Of a stretch of DNA of 64,000 bases, positions 59,606-64,000 are shown one piece after another. The notes under the pieces were generated by a model that worked only from the letters and a program-made list of their open reading frames with translations, ran no database searches and was not told where the DNA came from. The position numbers and the translations under genes are program-made. Origin of the DNA: Rhyacophila brunnea (Eukaryota > Arthropoda > Insecta > Trichoptera > Rhyacophilidae); the NCBI GenBank assembly GCA_022495005.1, contig JAGYXB010000269.1, positions 124,001-188,000 of the forward strand, read 5' to 3'. Every line of letters starts with the position of its first letter. Within the stretch, counting starts at the first letter, position 1.

Positions 59606-59729
59606 TGATAAGAAGGGTCGTGAAGAGTTCATCCATGAAGCGGGTCCAGTCATCCCAGACGACTTGGAGACAGCTGACATCAGCATGCAAGGAAATGTCC
59701 AAGTCAAGATGGTTTTAACCAAAACTAAG
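59606..59729 (+). CDS. RhoGAP exon: lead-in to the PH domain
   Basis: Acceptor TTCTTACTAG, phase 2 in, phase 0 out (ACTAAG|GTGAGA). Reads DKKGREEFIHEAGPVIPDD, then ADISMQGNVQVKMVLTKTK. The end is the first strand of the PH domain. Confidence 0.85.
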
Positions 59730-59879
59730 GTGAGATCCATCAGACATCTTATAACACTTAATTAACCGTTATCTGTGCATAATTTTCTATAAATAGGATA
59801 GGCTTTTAGCTGAATGAAAACATAAACATGCATGATTTAGATCCAGGGATTGTTACATATTTATTAAAAAGCAATATGT

Positions 59880-59945
59880 GCACTTAATGGCATTCGAACC
59901 CTGAACCCCTGGCATTAGTGTAATGACTGTAATGTGCTAATAACA
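59880..59945 (-). repeat. SINE/tRNA-like fragment
   Basis: Minus strand: TTAGCACATTACAGTCATTAC and GGTTCAGGGTTCGAATGCC, A- and B-box-like at tRNA spacing, no acceptor pairing. Confidence 0.45.
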
Positions 59946-60152
59946 AATTTATTTTTTAAATCTACCCACAACTACATCAAAGTTATGAAAACCCTCAAAC
60001 TTTGCATTATTATTGCCATTCTATGTTGATTATGACAGCCATAGTCAGGTCGTCCAATTCATTACCGGTATAATTAACTTACCTCTTTGAAATATCATGT
60101 AGGAAAGTAAATCTTGAATTTCTTTTTTATTAATTCAAAATTGTTTCAACAG

Positions 60153-60233
60153 CGTGCAAGTGACAGATCGTGGAAGCATGTTTGGGCTGTTCTGCAAGGA
60201 CCCAAGCTGACGCTGTACCGAAATCAGCACCAG
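60153..60233 (+). CDS. RhoGAP exon: PH domain, N-terminal part
   Basis: Acceptor TTTCAACAG, donor CACCAG|GTAAGA, phase 0 in and out. Reads RASDRSWKHVWAVLQGPKL then TLYRNQHQ, the W-K-x-x-W-x-V-L-x-G-x-x-L-x-x-Y core of a PH domain that binds membrane lipids or ARF-type GTPases in this family. It is the last exon recognised; the rest of PH and the RhoGAP domain must lie right of the window or were missed. Confidence 0.85.
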
Positions 60234-60764
60234 GTAAGATTTCAAATAATCTTTCTCCTTGAAACTCGATTTGATACAATTTTATTTAATAAACATTTAA
60301 TTTATTTGTTAAATTACTGTTTAATAAAAATTCCTGATATAAGAAGAGGCGATTGATATATTGTATGGTGCATACCTCTAAGTAGACATGGGTGCACCTA
60401 ATACAATGATCTATTCCCTCTTACGGGCTACCGGCTAGTCATATCTATAACAACATCGACTGTTTTAATAATTCAGAATGAACCAATGTATCACTGCACA
60501 TTAATTAAATTTATCGACCAGTATTTCCATAATTGTTACAAATGATTACAATTACAGTACTATCTCAGTAATCCGCCACCCCAAAAACCAGACAAGTGTC
60601 CAATTAGTGAAAGCGGCAGATTATAGTGCATACATACAAAATATGGTAAAAATTACAACAGGTATTTGGTAAAAATAGTCTTTTTTTTTTGAGAAATTTG
60701 TATTAGCAAATTACGGTTTTATTTATAATCAAAATCAAGTATTTATTTTCCTAAATTATACATA

Positions 60765-61185
60765 CAGTGGTACCCCGATCTACCGTTCTTGCATAAAAGT
60801 TCTTGCGATCTATCGTCTAAATATTATGGTCCCGTCACAAATATTATCCCGATTGACCGTTTTTGTTGAATATTTTTTATTTCGCTTTTGTAGAATTGTT
60901 TATGATACATACTATTACAGACCTTTCAGTGGCGGCGCTTGGTTTGCACAGGTCGGTCGACGCTCAGGCTTGCCTCGCATCTCGTATTACAAATTTTTAT
61001 AAGTCGCAATTAAAATGCCCCCCTAGAAGAAAACTCGAACTCTAGCTGAGAATCTGAGAATAATTCAAGACGTCGAAAAAATCCAGGAGAAAAACAATTT
61101 TTTTTTTTAAAAAAAAATTATATTTCCCGCATTTATCGTTTTTTTTCTAGGCTCCCTTGAAAATCGTAGAATCGGGGTTTTACTG
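60765..61185. mobile_element. Second Tigger-like MITE nested in the first
   Basis: CAGTGGTACCCCGATCTACC after TA, and GAATCGGGGTTTTACTG before TA. An extra copy of its right end is present at about 61360-61405 owing to a local duplication. Confidence 0.6.
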
Positions 61186-61585
61186 TATTTATAAACTATG
61201 TTCATTATCTAAATATAAATAAAAAATCACTTGACACAACCAGTTGTTCAGTGAGGCAGATATTCTTGAATGGCTTAGGATTCCTGGCTTTCCCTATCAC
61301 CAAAAGCTTCAGTTTGTGTGTCCCGGTTGCATTGGAGCATGGCATAATCGCATTTATCGTTTTTTTTCTAGGGTCCCTTAAAAATCGTAGAATCGGGGTT
61401 TTACTGTATTTATAAACCAAGTTTATTATCTAAATATAAATCTAAATATAAATAAAAAATCACTTGACACAACCAGTTGTTCAGTGAGGCAGATATTCTT
61501 GAATGACTTAGGATTCCTGGCTTTCCCTATGACCAAAAGCTTCAGTTTGTGTGTCCCGGTTGCATTGGAGCACGGCATAATAATT
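61132..61585. repeat. Tandem duplication of about 220-230 bp
   Basis: The order TTTATCGTTTTTTTTCTAGG, AATCGGGGTTTTACTGTATT, CACTTGACACAACCAGTTGT, TTCAGTTTGTGTGTCCCGG occurs twice with few differences; the second unit has an extra AAATCTAAATAT. Confidence 0.8.
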
Positions 61586-61728
61586 GTGATGCAGTCCTTG
61601 GGCACTTTCCTCCCTGGTACATTACTTTCTTTGCAATGAACGTACGTTTTACGAAGGAGAAGTTTCCAAAATAAACCCGTCTCATCTGTGTTGTATACTT
61701 GTACGCTGCGGACTACTGAATTTGACAA
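61205..61728 (-). pseudogene. Tigger/pogo transposase fragments
   Basis: The minus strand reads VYNTDETGLFWKLLLRKTY, then GRKVPKDCITIIMPCSNATG, THKLKLLVIGKARNPKSFKN. D-E-T-G-L-F-W contains the first catalytic Asp of the Tigger/Jerky DDE domain. The last part is repeated in a second copy (61205-61420) by the local duplication. Only a short part of the enzyme remains. Confidence 0.8.
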
Positions 61729-62057
61729 TCGAATACCGGCGAATTATTGTGCTTTCAACTAGTAAAAATAACGGCGGATTATAGTAGTTGTCGGATAATC
61801 GAGTGGCGGATTACTGAGAGTGTACTGTATTAGGGGGCACCACGTAGGATATTTAGAGTTGTATAAAATTTTATTTTATATTGTATAAGTGACTACTTCT
61901 ATTAATTTTACACTGTTACTCATTTTTATTTTGTTTTACTCTTTTTATTGTGACTATTGTGTATATGTATATTGATTCTCTATGTAACCAACCATATCAT
62001 CAATTTTTTAAATTCAACGTCTAATTCACAAGATTATAGCATTCTTTATTCAGCATA

Positions 62058-62330
62058 CAGTAGGCGCTTGGTAATCCGGCGTTCACCAATCCGGCACGTC
62101 CAATAGTCCAGCATTTTGCAACTCAGCTCTCTTGCTCTATAATCCAGCAGGTTTCACATTAAACTGCCGGATTACAGAGCGGAGAGCCGTTCGCTCGGCA
62201 GTTTGATGCCCGATTTTTACTGTGCAAATCTGTGATAGAATTATTTCCTATAGAAATCCAATAATCTGTCATTTCCGACAATCCGGCATAGGTGAAAAAA
62301 TATGGGTGCCGTATTACCGAGCGCCTACAG
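62058..62330. mobile_element. Tigger-like MITE
   Basis: CAGTAGGCGCTTGGTAATCC after TA and ATTACCGAGCGCCTACAG before TA; one mismatch in the last bases. About 270 bp, no coding region. Confidence 0.7.
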
Positions 62331-62469
62331 TACGTACATGACACTCCCTATAAATCAAGGTAAGTACCTGCACCTATCTTGATCCAAACTACAAAAGCCA
62401 GTCGAAAATATTAGTGAAATTTGAAAAGTACTTCGGTTGCGTAACTTGTTGGTTAATTTCGACATATTT

Positions 62470-62625
62470 GGGTAGAGTGCAGGTGGCTAACTGGTAATGC
62501 GCATTGGTGTGAATCTGATGGTTGCGTGATTGTGTCTCGTCTGGCGCCATATTTTTTTTCAAGATTCTTTCTAGGTACCTGTTTCTGAGGTATTCTCGAA
62601 TTATATACATTCAACATATTATTAT
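62470..62625 (+). repeat. SINE copy
   Basis: GTGGCTAACTGGTAATGCGC and GGTTGCGTGATTGTG (worn A and B boxes), then TACCTGTTTCTGAGGTATTC and ATTATATACATTCAAC, the common tail of this family. Confidence 0.5.
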
Positions 62626-62754
62626 TATTATGCTAATAAACACTTCAAAATCAATTATGAGCATAAAATAAAATCATCAATTGCATTGAAAAATTGATCA
62701 CTGTAACCATGATTCTACTAAAATTAAAAGTGGTTTGTTAATCGTCATAATCAG

Positions 62755-63030
62755 CGAATGCCGATCCACTGCTGGATAAAGGCCTAGTCTTGCCCCTTCT
62801 ACTCTTCTCGTTCCCTAGGTCTTCACTGCCACGTACATCCACCAATTTTTATTAATTTGTCTATCCAGCAGATTTTACGGTGTCCTTGTGGTCGTTTACT
62901 GGTCCTTGGATATTAATGTATGACAACATTTGTCCACTGTTTCCACCCGCCATGCGACATTCCATCCCACAGCCTTATCATCTGCTTCTATCTATCACAT
63001 CACTTTCCGTGTTATGCCCAATATGCACTA
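62755..63030 (-). repeat. RTE-like LINE 3' fragment
   Basis: CCGATCCACTGCTGGATAAAGGCCT near 62760 is the inverted form of a 'CCAGCAGTGGA' phrase common at the 3' end of RTE-type LINEs in moths and butterflies. No ORF left. Confidence 0.45.
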
Positions 63031-63039
63031 TTCTGTGCA

Positions 63040-64000
63040 ACATAATGTGTAATACATTTAATAATATTATAAAAAGATTTAAAGAAAAATTGAGAATAAG
63101 ACCTATAAAGCAGTTAATTATTTGACTTATTTTTTGTTTTTTAACTTCACTAATTGTGCACTTATTTTGTTTAATCATTAACTTGTTATATTTATCAGTA
63201 ATTACTGATGATATTTAGCACTGAGTGTTGCGGATGATGATAAATTCTACCCTAATTCTAGACATAAGTAATATTGTTTTATTCCGACCACTCTCCATTT
63301 TGCATCACATACATATTTACAAGATGGAACTCAGTGTCAACGCTAGTGAGATAGTTGATGAAAGCAAAAATACTGTTTGTGAACCAGGGCTCGAAATGGA
63401 TCGGAACGCACCGGAGCGCCGTTCCGGGTCGTAAAATCGGCAACATTGTCGTTCCATCTTATGGAAAAAATTATTTTACCATTTGAGCTAGAATGGCCAT
63501 AATATAACAAAAAATCACACACTTATTTTTTATAAAACACATAAAATTAGATAACTATGTTAATATTTTCATAAAATTACCGAGCGCTCCGGTTCGTAAA
63601 ATTCTCCATTTCGAGTGCTGTTGTGAACATTCATCGTTATAATCGGTAATATAACTCAATACTACAGTGTGTCACAGGAATATCTGTTGCAACAAAATAC
63701 AATATAATAAATAACAGAACAATGAAGTTTATCATGTTTCACTGAAAGCCTAGTCTTGGTTATTAATTATTAAGATATACTCAAAGATGTTGAAAAAATT
63801 CTTCTTGTATAATATAAATAGAGCCTAAAAGTATAAAAGTGAAACAAAAAAAAACCTCTTATTCTCATACAAGCTCTTCTGTTCTTCACCATGTTATTAC
63901 TTCTTACTTCCATACAAAAATGGTACTTACATCAAATTGAAACTTGCTTCAATGATTTTTATTGGGAAACCACTGAAGGCTCCACCCGGAAGTAGATTAA
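63040..64000. other. Right edge, intron of the RhoGAP gene
   Basis: No further RhoGAP exon was recognised. A GGAGCGCCGTTCCGG / CCGAGCGCTCCGG inverted pair near 63410 and 63582 suggests another small element. Confidence 0.35.

Larger units (their letters stand above)
60555..61827. mobile_element. Tigger/pogo-like element, outer
   Basis: Starts CAGTACTATCTCAGTAATCC after TA and ends GGATTACTGAGAGTGTACTG before TA (61828-61829). It carries transposase pieces and another element inside. Confidence 0.75.

Overview
The window looks like nuclear DNA of an insect, most probably a moth or butterfly. It is AT-rich, has split genes with GT-AG introns, many short GTACCTACCT-type motifs, tRNA-derived SINEs and MITEs, and a KPFKC-type C2H2 zinc-finger gene. 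No species is named because no marker gene was recognised. Exons were placed by reading frame, splice signals and phase, not by alignment.

Layout. 0-0.5 kb: frameshifted tail of a non-LTR retrotransposon. 1.5-6.1 kb: a minus-strand C2H2 zinc-finger gene of three exons with about 16 fingers, followed by decayed fingers beyond its stop. 7.3-10.05 kb: broken hAT (ZBED5-like) transposase pieces and AACCGG-rich terminal repeats. 10.3-11.0 kb: a second, decayed copy of the zinc-finger 3' region. 11.0-19.9 kb: a minus-strand, env-bearing Ty3/gypsy element (errantivirus-like endogenous retrovirus) with two 441-bp LTRs. 20-42 kb: no confident host gene, but several inverted-repeat elements, SINEs, LINE scraps and a transposon relic with a DUF7869-like protein. 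42.2-60.2 kb and beyond: plus-strand exons of a large Rho GTPase-activating protein (ARHGAP21/23 family; PDZ exons, a disordered middle and the start of the PH domain). Its introns are full of MITEs. The RhoGAP domain itself should lie beyond the right edge.

Main discovery. The pol region of the LTR element carries a complete macrodomain between RNase H and integrase. It resembles the TARG1/OARD1 class of ADP-ribose hydrolases and keeps the lysine and aspartate used in catalysis by that family. A second, degraded half-copy follows it. The element also has a textbook -1 frameshift signal (slippery heptamer T TTA AAC, 9-nt spacer, stem-loop) between gag and pol, a tRNA-Leu-like primer site, and a baculovirus-F-like envelope. 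This copy is dead or nearly so: pol and env each carry a frameshift, the LTRs differ at 7 positions, and no target-site duplication is seen.

Other structural points are a perfect 94-bp inverted repeat inside a RhoGAP intron, a 52-bp perfect palindrome, a non-autonomous hAT element with an exact 8-bp target duplication, and nested Tigger/pogo-like elements.
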